Shown here piece by piece: positions 44,141-52,875 of a stretch of DNA of 64,000 bases. The stretch comes from Pedobacter planticolens. Lineage in GTDB: Bacteria > Bacteroidota > Bacteroidia > Sphingobacteriales > Sphingobacteriaceae. How positions within the stretch are numbered: position 1 is the first letter of the stretch; each line of letters begins with the position of its first letter. Position numbers and translations under genes: made by a program. The stretch lies in NCBI RefSeq assembly GCF_014172375.1, contig NZ_WNXD01000001.1:806001-870000 (forward strand), given 5' to 3'. The notes beneath the pieces were generated by a model. It was not told the origin of the DNA and did no database searches. It saw only the letters and a program-made list of their open reading frames with translations.

Positions 44141-45736
44141 TTAATGAACACCATTCATCCATTTACGCAACAGCGGAGTTAGGGCAAACATGGCCAAACC
44201 TGCGACAATTGGAATTGCGGTAAATATTAAGAAGAATGTTGAAATTGAATATTTTTCGCTAATCGAATCGATTAAACTACCTGTTAATCCTGCTAAGGTA
44301 TTTCCGGCGAAAGTACAAATGAACCAAACGCCAAACATTAAGCCAACCAATTTAGCTGGAGCTAATTTACTCACATAAGATAATCCAACTGGAGATACAC
44401 ATAATTCGCCCACAGTGTGGAAGAAATAAGCGAATATTAACCAAAACATACTAACCTGTGCAACTTTTGCGCCTGGAGCGATGTCCATTCCGCCGTAAGC
44501 TAATCCGGCAAAGCCGATACCAACGAAGATTAAACCCATTCCAAATTTAGCTGGACCGCTTGGGTTGAATTTACTTTCCCAAATTTTAGAGAAGAATGGT
44601 GCTAGTGCAACGATAAAGAAAGAGTTTAAAATACCAAACCAAGATGCTGGTACTTCAGTTTTATCAGCCGAAAATACGTTCTGTACTTTCCAAATACCTA
44701 AACACCAAATAATAATGAAACTTAATGCGGTAAAAAGGATAGTAACAGGATATTTTTTGAAAATCTGCTTTGCAAGTGCTATTAAAACAACGGTTACTGC
44801 TATTAATGGGAATATGGTTAATATCGAATCCACCCATCTAAATGCTGTTCCAGAAGAACCTGTTAAGTCACGTAATGTATAATCTTTAGCAAAAATAGTC
44901 ATTGAACCACCCGCTTGTTCGAATACCATCCAAAAGAAAATAGTGAAAATAGAGAATACACCAATAACCCATAAACGTTGTTTGGTAACGGTCTTTTCAT
45001 TCTCACTAGTTAAAGAACTATCTTCTTTTGCGGTTACTACCTCCGCTTTTTCAATCTTTTTGCCTAGTACACCAAATATTTTCTCCGCAAAATAAAACTG
45101 AAGCGTACCAAAAAACATAAAGATACCTGCCAAACCAAATCCCCAATGCCATCCTTGAGTTTCGCCAACATAACCGCACATTAAAATTCCTAAAAATGCT
45201 CCTGAGTTAATACCCATGTAAAATATAGCATAAGCCGAATCTTTTTTGTCGCTAATTGATGGATATAATTGTCCTACAATTGAAGAAATATTTGGTTTGA
45301 ATAACCCATTTCCAGTAATTAAAAGGAATAATCCGATGTAGAAAAAGCTCATGTTAAAGCCTTCCATTGCCATTGATGCATGACCTAATGTCATAATAAG
45401 ACCACCAATAATAACCGCTTTTCTGTAACCTGTTAAACGATCGGCAATTAAACCACCAATAATAGGAGTGAAATAAACCAATCCAGTGTACCACGCATAT
45501 AGTTTTAAGGCATCTGGTCTAGTCCAGTTCCAGCCATCTTTACTTGCTTCGCTAACCAGAAAGAGCACCAGCAATGCCCGCATACCATAATAACTAAATC
45601 TTTCCCACATTTCTGTAAAGAAGAGCACAAATAATCCAACGGGATGATTAAGGATTTTTTGGGTTTCTACACCATTTTCTTTAAGGTGTAAATCAAGTGC
45701 CTGGTCTTGGCTTAGTGTAGTTGTTTCGTTTGCCAT
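44141..45736 (-). CDS. POT-family proton-dependent peptide transporter
   Basis: The 531-residue inner-membrane protein has the PTR2 signatures: ERFSYYGMRALLVLFL at TM1 (the ExxER-like proton site), GGLIADRLTGYRKAVI, and IFYMGINSGAFLG. About 12-14 membrane segments are visible. It imports di- and tripeptides with protons. It has no close partner on its strand and its own terminator. Confidence 0.92.
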   Translation of the reverse strand: MANETTTLSQDQALDLHLKENGVETQKILNHPVGLFVLFFTEMWERFSYYGMRALLVLFLVSEASKDGWNWTRPDALKLYAWYTGLVYFTPIIGGLIADRLTGYRKAVIIGGLIMTLGHASMAMEGFNMSFFYIGLFLLITGNGLFKPNISSIVGQLYPSISDKKDSAYAIFYMGINSGAFLGILMCGYVGETQGWHWGFGLAGIFMFFGTLQFYFAEKIFGVLGKKIEKAEVVTAKEDSSLTSENEKTVTKQRLWVIGVFSIFTIFFWMVFEQAGGSMTIFAKDYTLRDLTGSSGTAFRWVDSILTIFPLIAVTVVLIALAKQIFKKYPVTILFTALSFIIIWCLGIWKVQNVFSADKTEVPASWFGILNSFFIVALAPFFSKIWESKFNPSGPAKFGMGLIFVGIGFAGLAYGGMDIAPGAKVAQVSMFWLIFAYFFHTVGELCVSPVGLSYVSKLAPAKLVGLMFGVWFICTFAGNTLAGLTGSLIDSISEKYSISTFFLIFTAIPIVAGLAMFALTPLLRKWMNGVH

Positions 45737-45845
45737 GTTAAACGTTTAAGTTTTATAGTTTAGTTAAAATTTGTGTGTTATTTCAAATCGCAAGTTAAGT
45801 ACATGATTGCAGAGTAGCAAATTTTAAAATGTAACGTAATTATGC

Positions 45846-46775
45846 TTAATGAATTGATTTTATGATTAGTGTGGATGCTTTTACCGGTTTGCCATAAAAA
45901 TCATCGTTTGGAGAAGGATCATTTTTTAATTCCACATCCTCTACCAAGGCTAATTTGCCCCAAGTTAATTTGTAACCATCAAAACTTAAGTCCGAGCCGT
46001 AATATTCGAAATTATTAATCATTTTAGGATCATAAGGTGTCAAATGATCAAAAACAATCATGTTTGTTTTACTGTCAACAGTCAATGTCATTGAATTGAG
46101 TTTGTTATATTCGAAAACAACTCTGTTTTTTAAGGCACCATTTTTAACAGCTTCGAAAATGTTCTTTCCGAAAATAGCTTCATTCTTGTCAAAAGATAAA
46201 ACCTCAATTACTTTTTTAGTCGTTTTCTGATCATTGCCCTTCCAACCTAAAAGAATAAAATAAGGCTGTTTTCCATTTACAATAACAGGAATCATTTCAT
46301 AATACCGAGCACCAAGCCAATTTTTTCCACTCGTAATGGCATTTGCATCTGTACTAGTAGCAGTACCATCTGTTAATGGAATTAAATTCAAACTCCCATT
46401 CGTTGTAGCCATTTGAATAGAACCATAATAACGATAAGTACCTTCATCAGTTGGTACAAACCAGGTAATAATGCGAAAAGAATTGTCTGGAGATTTTAAA
46501 ACAGAAACACGTTTTAAAGAATCAAAGTTGTATTTAAATGATCCATTGATTTTTAAAGCGGTAACCAGCTTTTTGACAAACTGAGCATTTTTTTCAAAAC
46601 GAGTAAGGTCATCCTTCGCAGCAAAAGTTGCTTCACTTAAAATGACTAATGAATCTTGATAAAGATCTAATTTAGGATTGTTGTTAAGGTTATACGTATG
46701 TTGTGCACTTGATTTTGTACACAACACACAAACTAAAATTAATAAGCCAAAATAACCTTTAAATGCTTTAAACAT
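45846..46775 (-). CDS. Exported hypothetical protein, 309 residues
   Basis: A signal peptide (about residues 1-24, ending SSAQ) is followed by a soluble domain I do not recognise. It contains FRIITWFVPTDEGTYRYYGSIQM and GARYYEMIPV, and a beta-rich C-terminus. It starts 6 bp after the thiolase gene on the same strand, so it is probably translated from the same message, although no metabolic link is apparent. Confidence 0.75.
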   Translation of the reverse strand: MFKAFKGYFGLLILVCVLCTKSSAQHTYNLNNNPKLDLYQDSLVILSEATFAAKDDLTRFEKNAQFVKKLVTALKINGSFKYNFDSLKRVSVLKSPDNSFRIITWFVPTDEGTYRYYGSIQMATTNGSLNLIPLTDGTATSTDANAITSGKNWLGARYYEMIPVIVNGKQPYFILLGWKGNDQKTTKKVIEVLSFDKNEAIFGKNIFEAVKNGALKNRVVFEYNKLNSMTLTVDSKTNMIVFDHLTPYDPKMINNFEYYGSDLSFDGYKLTWGKLALVEDVELKNDPSPNDDFYGKPVKASTLIIKSIH

Positions 46776-46781
46776 AGTTGA

Positions 46782-47960
46782 TTAACGCAGGTTTTCTATT
46801 ACTATTGCACTAGCGCCACCACCACCATTACAAATTCCAGCAACACCGATTTTACCTTTGTTTTGATTTAAAACAGAAAGTAAGGTAACTACTATTCTAG
46901 CTCCCGAAGCACCTAGCGGATGACCAATTGCAACTGCACCGCCATTTATGTTCACTTTGCTTTCTGTTAATCCCATTTCTTGGTTATTAGCTAACGATAC
47001 AACAGAAAATGCTTCGTTAATTTCGAAATAATCTACATCTGTTAATTTTAAATTAGCTCGGCTCAATGCCAAAGGAATTGCTTTAGATGGTGCAGTAGTA
47101 AACCATTCTGGAGCTTGTTGTGCATCTGCATAGGCCAAAATTTTAGCTAAGGGTTTAATGCCCATTTCTTTTGCTTTATCTGCGCTCATTAAAACCAAAG
47201 CAGCAGCGCCATCATTTAAGGTTGATGCATTTGCAGCTGTAACTGTTCCATCTTTTTTAAATACAGGTTTTAAGCTCGAGATTTTATCAAATTTTACAGC
47301 AAATGGCTCTTCATCATTACTAAATAAAGTAATTTCACCTTTGCGGTCTTTTATTTCTACTGGAATAATTTCTTCGCTGAACTTACCTGTGGCTTGCGCT
47401 GCTTGTGCTTTTTTGTATGATTCTGTTGCAAAATTATCTTGCATTTCGCGAGTAATGTGACAGGTCTCAGCACAAAGTTCTGCTGCCGAACCCATGTGAT
47501 AATCGTTATACACATCCCACAAACCATCTTTTATTAAGCCGTCTGTTAATTGACCATGACCTAAACGATAGCCGTTACGGGCTTTATCTAAATAGTAAGG
47601 TACATTGCTCATGCTTTCCATACCACCAGCTACAACAATTTCGTTTTGTCCAAGGGCGATGCTTTGAGCTGCTAACATAATGGCTTTAGTGCCCGATGCG
47701 CAAACTTTATTGATCGTAGTAGTTGGTAAATCTGGTAAACCTGCAAATTTTGCAGCTTGAGTGGCAGGTGCCTGACCTACATTTGCAGACAGCACATTGC
47801 CCATATAAACTTCTTGAATGCTTTCTGGTTTTAAACCTGCTTTTGCTACAACTGCTTTTATGGCAAATCCGCCTAATTGCGTTGCAGAAAACCCTGCTAA
47901 TGAGCCGCCAAAACTACCCACAGGCGTTCTAACAGCAGCTACAATGACTACATCTCTCAT
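46782..47960 (-). CDS. Acetyl-CoA C-acetyltransferase (thiolase II)
   Basis: The 392-residue thiolase has the three catalytic regions: Cys87 in NKVCASGTKA, His near 348 in GGAVAIGHPLGASGAR, and Cys near 378 in CNGGGGASAIVIE. It condenses or cleaves acetoacetyl-CoA in the cytoplasm. The scoA-scoB pair in this window could feed it acetoacetate carbon. The exported hypothetical gene follows at 6 bp. Confidence 0.93.
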   Translation of the reverse strand: MRDVVIVAAVRTPVGSFGGSLAGFSATQLGGFAIKAVVAKAGLKPESIQEVYMGNVLSANVGQAPATQAAKFAGLPDLPTTTINKVCASGTKAIMLAAQSIALGQNEIVVAGGMESMSNVPYYLDKARNGYRLGHGQLTDGLIKDGLWDVYNDYHMGSAAELCAETCHITREMQDNFATESYKKAQAAQATGKFSEEIIPVEIKDRKGEITLFSNDEEPFAVKFDKISSLKPVFKKDGTVTAANASTLNDGAAALVLMSADKAKEMGIKPLAKILAYADAQQAPEWFTTAPSKAIPLALSRANLKLTDVDYFEINEAFSVVSLANNQEMGLTESKVNINGGAVAIGHPLGASGARIVVTLLSVLNQNKGKIGVAGICNGGGGASAIVIENLR

Positions 47961-48153
47961 ATGATATTTTTAATATTTGGTGGCGCAATTTAGGTATTTG
48001 GCCACAGATTTTTGCATTAAATGTTGCTTTTTTCCTTCGGAGAAATGGTTTTTGTGATTTAAACCTGACCGATAGCGTTATGAAGCCGAAGGCGAATTAA
48101 GCAAAGGGCAGGGCATTATTTGCTATGAAATACTGACACTGTTTTTCTAATTA

Positions 48154-48333
48154 TTAATCCTCTGTATCAGGCTTTTTAGCTTTTATTTTCTTTTTAGATT
48201 TAACAGCTTCATTTAATAAATATTCGATTTGCCCATTGGTACTACGAAACTCATTACCAGCCCATTGCTCTATTTCTTTAAGCAAAGCTTGATTTATTCT
48301 TAACACAAATGCTTTTTTATCTTTCTCTGACAT
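48154..48333 (-). CDS. Arc-like ribbon-helix-helix small protein, 59 residues
   Basis: ATG at 48333 opens a 59-codon frame ending TAA at 48154. The product starts MSEKDKKAFVLRINQALLKE, then EQWAGNEFRSTNGQIEYLL, a strand-helix-helix shape like Arc/MetJ DNA-binding proteins, and ends in a Lys-rich tail. It lies 40 bp after the SPFH gene on the same strand, so the two are likely one operon. In this pairing the small protein may act as a regulator or an Arc-type adaptor; that is inference. Confidence 0.78.
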   Translation of the reverse strand: MSEKDKKAFVLRINQALLKEIEQWAGNEFRSTNGQIEYLLNEAVKSKKKIKAKKPDTED

Positions 48334-48373
48334 CGGTTCTTGTGGCGTTTATGTTTATACCACTATAATTCCA

Positions 48374-49231
48374 TTAATTGTATAGCGTACCAGTGTTTAC
48401 AACAGGTTGTACGTGTCTATCTCCACATAGCACCACTAAAAGATTGCTCACCATTGCGGCTTTGCGTTCTTCATCTAGCTCAACTATGCCTTTTTGAGAT
48501 AATTTTTCTAAAGCCATTTCAACCATACCAACGGCGCCTTCCACAATTAGTCGCCTTGCTGCAATAACTGCAGTTGCTTGTTGGCGTTGTAACATAGCGC
48601 TTGCAATTTCTTGGGCATACGCCAAGTGAGAAATTCGTGCTTCAATTACTTCAATGCCCGCTCTAGAAAGACGTTCGTTTAATTCTTCTTCTAAAAGGAT
48701 GCTCACTTTTTCGGCGCCATCTTTTAATGTGATTTCTGCACTTTCGTCCTCCATATTATCGTAAGCAAAGCTATTTGCTAAATGCCTAACCGCTGCTTCA
48801 CTCTGAATATTAACGTATTGCAAATAGTTTTCTACCGCAAATGTAGCTTTAGCAGTTTCATTAACTTGCCATACAATTACTGCAGCAATTTCTATGGGAT
48901 TACCCATTTTATCATTCACTTTTAATTGCTGCCCATTTAAATTGCGAGCACGAAGTGATAATTTGCTTTTAGATGTGAAAGGGTTTACCCAAAAGAAACC
49001 ATCAGATTTAACGGTGCCAACATATTGTCCAAATAGGGTTAATACCTTTGATTCGTTAGGGTTCACAATAATTAATCCTGGCATGACCAGAAAAAAATCA
49101 AGCGTTAAAATGATTCCCCCGAAAGTAAAACTTTCTGCAGCGAAACAAAAAATAGCAGCACCTAAAAGTGCTAAAAATAATCCTAAAGCTAAATACCCAG
49201 ATGGAGGGGTGATAATTTTTTCTGTATACAT
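48374..49231 (-). CDS. SPFH/band-7 domain membrane protein
   Basis: A 285-residue protein with two adjoining hydrophobic segments near the N-terminus (about 12-55) and an SPFH domain (about 60-230: [18 protein letters not shown], then [22 protein letters not shown]). The C-terminal helix is rich in Ala, Glu and Arg ([19 protein letters not shown]). Such proteins form membrane scaffolds. The Arc-like gene follows on the same strand; the HD phosphohydrolase is divergent. Confidence 0.88.
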   Translation of the reverse strand: MYTEKIITPPSGYLALGLFLALLGAAIFCFAAESFTFGGIILTLDFFLVMPGLIIVNPNESKVLTLFGQYVGTVKSDGFFWVNPFTSKSKLSLRARNLNGQQLKVNDKMGNPIEIAAVIVWQVNETAKATFAVENYLQYVNIQSEAAVRHLANSFAYDNMEDESAEITLKDGAEKVSILLEEELNERLSRAGIEVIEARISHLAYAQEIASAMLQRQQATAVIAARRLIVEGAVGMVEMALEKLSQKGIVELDEERKAAMVSNLLVVLCGDRHVQPVVNTGTLYN

Positions 49232-49319
49232 AATGATATTAATTTGATATCATAAAGTGAAGCATAATTTTTGATATAAACAAATTATTTATTCGTTAAC
49301 TAGCTGGTTTTTTTGTCGG

Positions 49320-49352
49320 TTGGTTCGATATAGAAAAATAATCTTAATTTTG
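49320..49352 (+). promoter_or_regulatory. Promoter of the HD phosphohydrolase gene
   Basis: TTG (49320-49322) and TAATTTTG (49345-49352) are 22 bp apart, matching the -33/-7 Bacteroidota promoter. If real, translation starting at 49320 or 49350 would be excluded, which favours the TTG at 49374. Confidence 0.45.
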
Positions 49353-49373
49353 GGTAAATCAATCTGTACTATT

Positions 49374-51449
49374 TTGGCCAAAATCAGAAAAAATCCTAAA
49401 GTACTTTATCGTAAATATTCATCTAACATTAAATATGTGATGATGGTAGTATGCGTGTTCGTAATTACGTTGTATTTACCTAAACAACCACGATTTAGAT
49501 ATGAATTTGAAAAAGGAAAAACATGGTTGAATAAGGATTTAATCTCACCGTTTAGCTTTGCTATTTTAAAAACCTCTCCACAGGTAGTTACGGATAAAAA
49601 TGATGCATTAAATAATGTTTTGCCCATTTATAAATATGATGAAGATGTTTTTAAAGGGCAAAGCGAAGCATTTTTAAATGAGTTTGATGTAAAATGGAAA
49701 TCCAATGCCTTTGCAGAAAACGAGAAAGAAGGGGCAAAGCAAGCGGCATTTAAAATGCTACAATTGGTGTATAATAAGGGGATAATTGGGTTGACTGCAA
49801 AGCACCAAAAAGATGGAAAACATTACGATTTTTCATTGCTCAATAATAATGTTTCCGTAAAAAGTAATTCGCAAGATGTTTTTACAACCGAAAGTGCTTT
49901 AGATTATTTTAAAACTAATTATAATTCGATCAATTCGAGAGTGAAAGATGCGGTTATTGATTTAGTAGAAAGTCATTTAAAGCCGAATATTACCTTTGAT
50001 GAAGGATTAACCTTAACTGTTCAAAATAGCACTGTAAATAGCCTATCCACAACCAAAGGGATGGTGCAAAAAGGGGAATTGATTGTTGCAAAAGGGAGTA
50101 TTATAGATGATGAAGTTTATCAGAAACTGCTTTCTTATAAAGATGCTTACGAAGCGCAAACCAAAACCATAGGCGATAATAGATTAGTTTATTTGGGGCA
50201 AGTGCTTTTAGTAGGTTTTATTATTACTTTATTAATGGTTTTCCTATTTTTATTTAGGAAAGACATTTTTGCAGATAATCGTCAGCTTTCTTTGCTTTTG
50301 CTAGTGATCACCTCCATGTTACTGGCTTTAACTTGGGCCATTAAAGTGAACTTACCAAGTTTATATTACATTCCTTTCTGTATAGTCCCTATTATTATCA
50401 GAATATTATTTGATACCCGTTTGGCGCTCAATTTACATTTACTGGTAATTTTAGTAGCTGGATTTTTTGTGCCCAACAGCTTCGAGTTTGTGTTTTATCA
50501 AACTACAGCTGGTATGGTTGCCATTTACAGTATCAAAAATCTAATTAAAAGAGAACAATTGTTAATGTCGGCCTCATTTATTTTGGCAGCTTATTTTGTT
50601 TGCTTTGTTGGTATTGCACTATTAAGAGAAGGTTCGTTTAAGCAAATAGAATGGATGAATTTCTTACCTTTTATCTTTAGTGTGCTACTTTCGTTACTGG
50701 CTTATCCATTAATTTATGCGTTTGAGCGAGTATTTGGAATTACATCGGATGTTGCCCTAATAGAGCTAACCAATACGAACAACAAATTATTAAGAGAGCT
50801 TGCTTTTAAAGCGCCAGGAACGTTTCAGCACTCTTTACAGGTGGCAAACCTTGCCGAAGCTGCTATTTTTAAAATTGGCGGAAACTCATTACTAGTAAGG
50901 GCAGGGGCATTGTATCATGATATTGGTAAAATGGAAAATCCGCAGTACTTTATTGAAAACCAAAATACATCCACTAGTCCGCACGATAAATTGCCTTACG
51001 AACAAAGTGCTCAAATTATTATTAAGCATGTGCATAAAGGGATAGAGATTACGCGTAAAAATAAATTGCCAGAGAATGTAATAGATTTTATTAGAACGCA
51101 TCATGGTAATACACGAGTAGATTATTTTTATCAGTCATTTCTAAAGAACTCACCAGAAAAGTTTGTTGACGAGAATATTTTCCGTTATCCTGGTCCAATT
51201 CCTTTTTCTAAAGAAACAGGTGTTTTAATGTTGGCAGATTCTGTGGAAGCAGCCTCAAGAAGTTTGAAAAATCCAGATGCGCAAAGCATAAATGACTTGG
51301 TTGAAAGGATAATTAACTACAAACTGGAGCAAGATCAGCTAGATAATTGCGATTTAACGTTAAAAGATTTAGAAACTATAAAGCTGATATTCAAGACGAT
51401 GCTCATGAGCATTTATCATGTGAGGATAGATTATTTACAAACAACGTAA
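49374..51449 (+). CDS. PgpH-type HD-domain phosphohydrolase (7TM receptor)
   Basis: This 691-residue membrane protein has one N-terminal membrane segment, an extracytoplasmic 7TMR-HDED domain (about residues 45-270), seven membrane segments (about 275-450), and a cytoplasmic HD domain. The HD domain has HSLQVANLAEAA, then GALYHDIGKM near residue 515 and TRVDYFY later. Relatives hydrolyse c-di-AMP. No ATG is available near the start; TTG 49374 fits the promoter and family length, while TTG 49320 would add 18 residues. It is divergent from SPFH and ends just before tRNA-Ser. Confidence 0.86.
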   Translation: MAKIRKNPKVLYRKYSSNIKYVMMVVCVFVITLYLPKQPRFRYEFEKGKTWLNKDLISPFSFAILKTSPQVVTDKNDALNNVLPIYKYDEDVFKGQSEAFLNEFDVKWKSNAFAENEKEGAKQAAFKMLQLVYNKGIIGLTAKHQKDGKHYDFSLLNNNVSVKSNSQDVFTTESALDYFKTNYNSINSRVKDAVIDLVESHLKPNITFDEGLTLTVQNSTVNSLSTTKGMVQKGELIVAKGSIIDDEVYQKLLSYKDAYEAQTKTIGDNRLVYLGQVLLVGFIITLLMVFLFLFRKDIFADNRQLSLLLLVITSMLLALTWAIKVNLPSLYYIPFCIVPIIIRILFDTRLALNLHLLVILVAGFFVPNSFEFVFYQTTAGMVAIYSIKNLIKREQLLMSASFILAAYFVCFVGIALLREGSFKQIEWMNFLPFIFSVLLSLLAYPLIYAFERVFGITSDVALIELTNTNNKLLRELAFKAPGTFQHSLQVANLAEAAIFKIGGNSLLVRAGALYHDIGKMENPQYFIENQNTSTSPHDKLPYEQSAQIIIKHVHKGIEITRKNKLPENVIDFIRTHHGNTRVDYFYQSFLKNSPEKFVDENIFRYPGPIPFSKETGVLMLADSVEAASRSLKNPDAQSINDLVERIINYKLEQDQLDNCDLTLKDLETIKLIFKTMLMSIYHVRIDYLQTT

Positions 51450-51455
51450 TTTTTT

Positions 51456-51485
51456 TTTGTAAACATGTTTGAATTGCTATATTTG
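51456..51485 (+). promoter_or_regulatory. Promoter of the tRNA cluster
   Basis: TTTG (51456-51459) and TATATTTG (51478-51485) are 18 bp apart, a good Bacteroidota promoter 28 bp before tRNA-Ser. Confidence 0.6.
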
Positions 51486-51513
51486 CAACCTCAAAACGGA
51501 TATTTTGATAATC

Positions 51514-51600
51514 GGAGGGATGCCTGAGTGGCCGAAAGGAACAGTTTGCTAAACTGTCGTACTGGCAACGGTACCGAGGGTTCGAATCCCTCTTCCTCCG
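51514..51600 (+). tRNA. tRNA-Ser (anticodon GCT)
   Basis: An 87-base cloverleaf with acceptor pairing GGAGGGA to TTCCTCC, discriminator G, and anticodon stem ACAGT/ACTGT enclosing TTGCTAA with GCT at 51548-51550. It has the long variable arm expected of a serine tRNA, and GGTTCGAATCC in the T arm. CCA is not encoded. Confidence 0.95.
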
Positions 51601-51694
51601 CACAAATTAAAACAGCAAATTAATGGTTTTTCTTAATTTAAAATCGTTTCTTTGCAATCCCTTCGCAAAAGGGTCTAAAAGATGATACCAAGTT

Positions 51695-51768
51695 CGGGAT
51701 GTAGCGTAGCCCGGTATCGCGCCTGCTTTGGGAGCAGGAGGTCGTAGGTTCGAATCCTGCCATCCCGA
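51695..51768 (+). tRNA. tRNA-Pro (anticodon TGG), copy 1
   Basis: A 74-base cloverleaf with a 7-bp acceptor CGGGATG/CATCCCG and anticodon loop TTTGGGA with TGG. The T loop is GGTTCGAATCC and the discriminator is A. CCA is not encoded. Confidence 0.95.
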
Positions 51769-51821
51769 CAAAAAGTATGATTCCACTTTCGCAAAAGGGT
51801 CAAAAATGGTGATACCAAGTT

Positions 51822-51895
51822 CGGGATGTAGCGTAGCCCGGTATCGCGCCTGCTTTGGGAGCAGGAGGTCGTAGGTTCGAATCCTGCCATCCCGA
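51822..51895 (+). tRNA. tRNA-Pro (anticodon TGG), copy 2
   Basis: Identical in sequence to copy 1. The duplicated unit is about 127 bp and includes about 35 bp upstream of each gene with small differences (CGCAAAAGGGTC), so the pair arose by tandem duplication. It is followed by a strong terminator. Confidence 0.95.
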
Positions 51896-51900
51896 CACAC

Positions 51901-51936
51901 AAAAACCCTTCCGATATAATCGGAAGGGTTTTTTGT
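51901..51936 (+). terminator. Terminator of the tRNA cluster
   Basis: AAAAACCCTTCCGAT and ATCGGAAGGGTTTTTT form a 15-bp stem over an ATA loop followed by T residues. Confidence 0.92.
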
Positions 51937-52002
51937 TTTTAAGACACTGAGAAGTCGAAGGCGTTTAGTGTGTAAATTGGAGTAATCCACTACTTTTTCC
52001 TC

Positions 52003-52085
52003 GCATTATCAAATTAATCTTGCACAGTCCAAAGGAGCGCATGGAAGACAGGGACGGCGGTTGATGCCCCTCGGCAAATAGTATC
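52003..52085 (+). repeat. Degenerate copy of the 300-bp repeat family
   Basis: It contains the entry CTTGCACAGTCCAAAGGAGC and a shortened GGCGG...GATGCCC...GGCAAA tail, with the central part deleted relative to the full copies. Confidence 0.75.
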
Positions 52086-52154
52086 TCAAAAGATAAGCAA
52101 CTAATGATTTTAACTTTGGAATACTAACTCTCTTTATCGCACGATCAAATTGCT

Positions 52155-52467
52155 CTTGCACAGTCCAAAGGAGCGCAGGGCAGACAGGAATGGCGGGCCC
52201 GTGTTGGCCTAGAGCGTGGAAGCATCGTTCCTGAATGATCTTTTGCATAATTCCCATCAAGGGAAAAGTTTGATGCCCACCGCGGCAAAGAGCGGATAAA
52301 TACAATTTCTATAAATAATGGAATCTTCGTTCCTGAATGATCTTTTGCATAATTCCCATCAAGGGGAATTATAATGCCCAGCGGTAAAGAGCGGACACGA
52401 CCAAGGATTTTAACCCTTTAGTGTTATGAGTGTATTTCGGCTGGTGAGACACCAGCCGATAGGCAAA
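52155..52467 (+). repeat. 300-bp structured repeat, full copy 1
   Basis: It starts CTTGCACAGTCCAAAGGAGC and runs through GGCGGGCCCGTG, TAGAGCGTGGAAGCATCG, TTCCCATCAAGGGAA and CCGCGGCAAAGAGCGG, to the closing hairpin GGCTGGTGAGACACCAGCC and GATAGGCAAA. The middle segment (from CGTTCCTGAATGATC to AAAGAGCGGA) occurs twice. Several perfect inverted pairs suggest an RNA fold. Confidence 0.85.
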
Positions 52468-52519
52468 TAGTACATAAGAAGGGCTGCTACTATCTTTTTC
52501 CTCGCACTATCAAATTAAT

Positions 52520-52835
52520 CTTGCACAGTCCAAAGGAGCGCAGGGCAGACAGGAACGGCGGGCCCGTGTTGGCCTAGAGCGTGGAAGCATCGTTCCTGAC
52601 TTGATCTTTTGCATACTTTTCCATCAAGGGAAAAGTTTGATGCCCACCGCGGCAAAGAGCGGATAAATATAATTTCTATAAATAATGGAATCTTCGTTCC
52701 TGAATGAACTTTTTCATAATTCCCATCAAGGGAGATTATGATGCACCCGCGGCAAAGAGCGGACACGACCTAGGATTTTAACCCTTTAGTGTTATGAGTG
52801 TATTTCGACTGGTGAGACACCAGCCGATAGGCAAA
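52520..52835 (+). repeat. 300-bp structured repeat, full copy 2
   Basis: The same order of elements as copy 1, and the same internal duplication, about 365 bp further on. Copies 1 and 2 differ by small changes only, so this is a tandem duplication or recent amplification. Confidence 0.85.
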
Positions 52836-52875
52836 TTGACTCTAAAAGATAAGTGTTTGGGCGAGGAAATTCTTC

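Larger units (their letters stand above)
51937..52875 (+). other. Non-coding repeat region, about 0.94 kb
   Basis: The interval between the tRNAs and the wHTH regulator consists mostly of members of one repeat family: a degenerate short copy (52003-52085), and two full head-to-tail copies (52155-52467 and 52520-52835). Frames on the minus strand are open through parts of it but have no known domain, and the sequence is built from hairpins, so I do not call genes. Confidence 0.7.

Noticed and set aside
49320..49373. TTG 49320 as the start of the HD phosphohydrolase
   Set aside because: It coincides with the -33 box of a good promoter and would add 18 residues not expected in the family. TTG 49374 is preferred, though not certain.
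51607..51990. Open frames over the tRNA-Pro genes
   Set aside because: They read through tRNA sequence; the cloverleaves explain the conservation.
52009..52766. Minus-strand frames of 83-98 residues inside the 300-bp repeats
   Set aside because: They follow the hairpin-rich repeat and are cut differently in other copies. There is no start signal or domain, so the open frame is most likely a by-product of the repeat.
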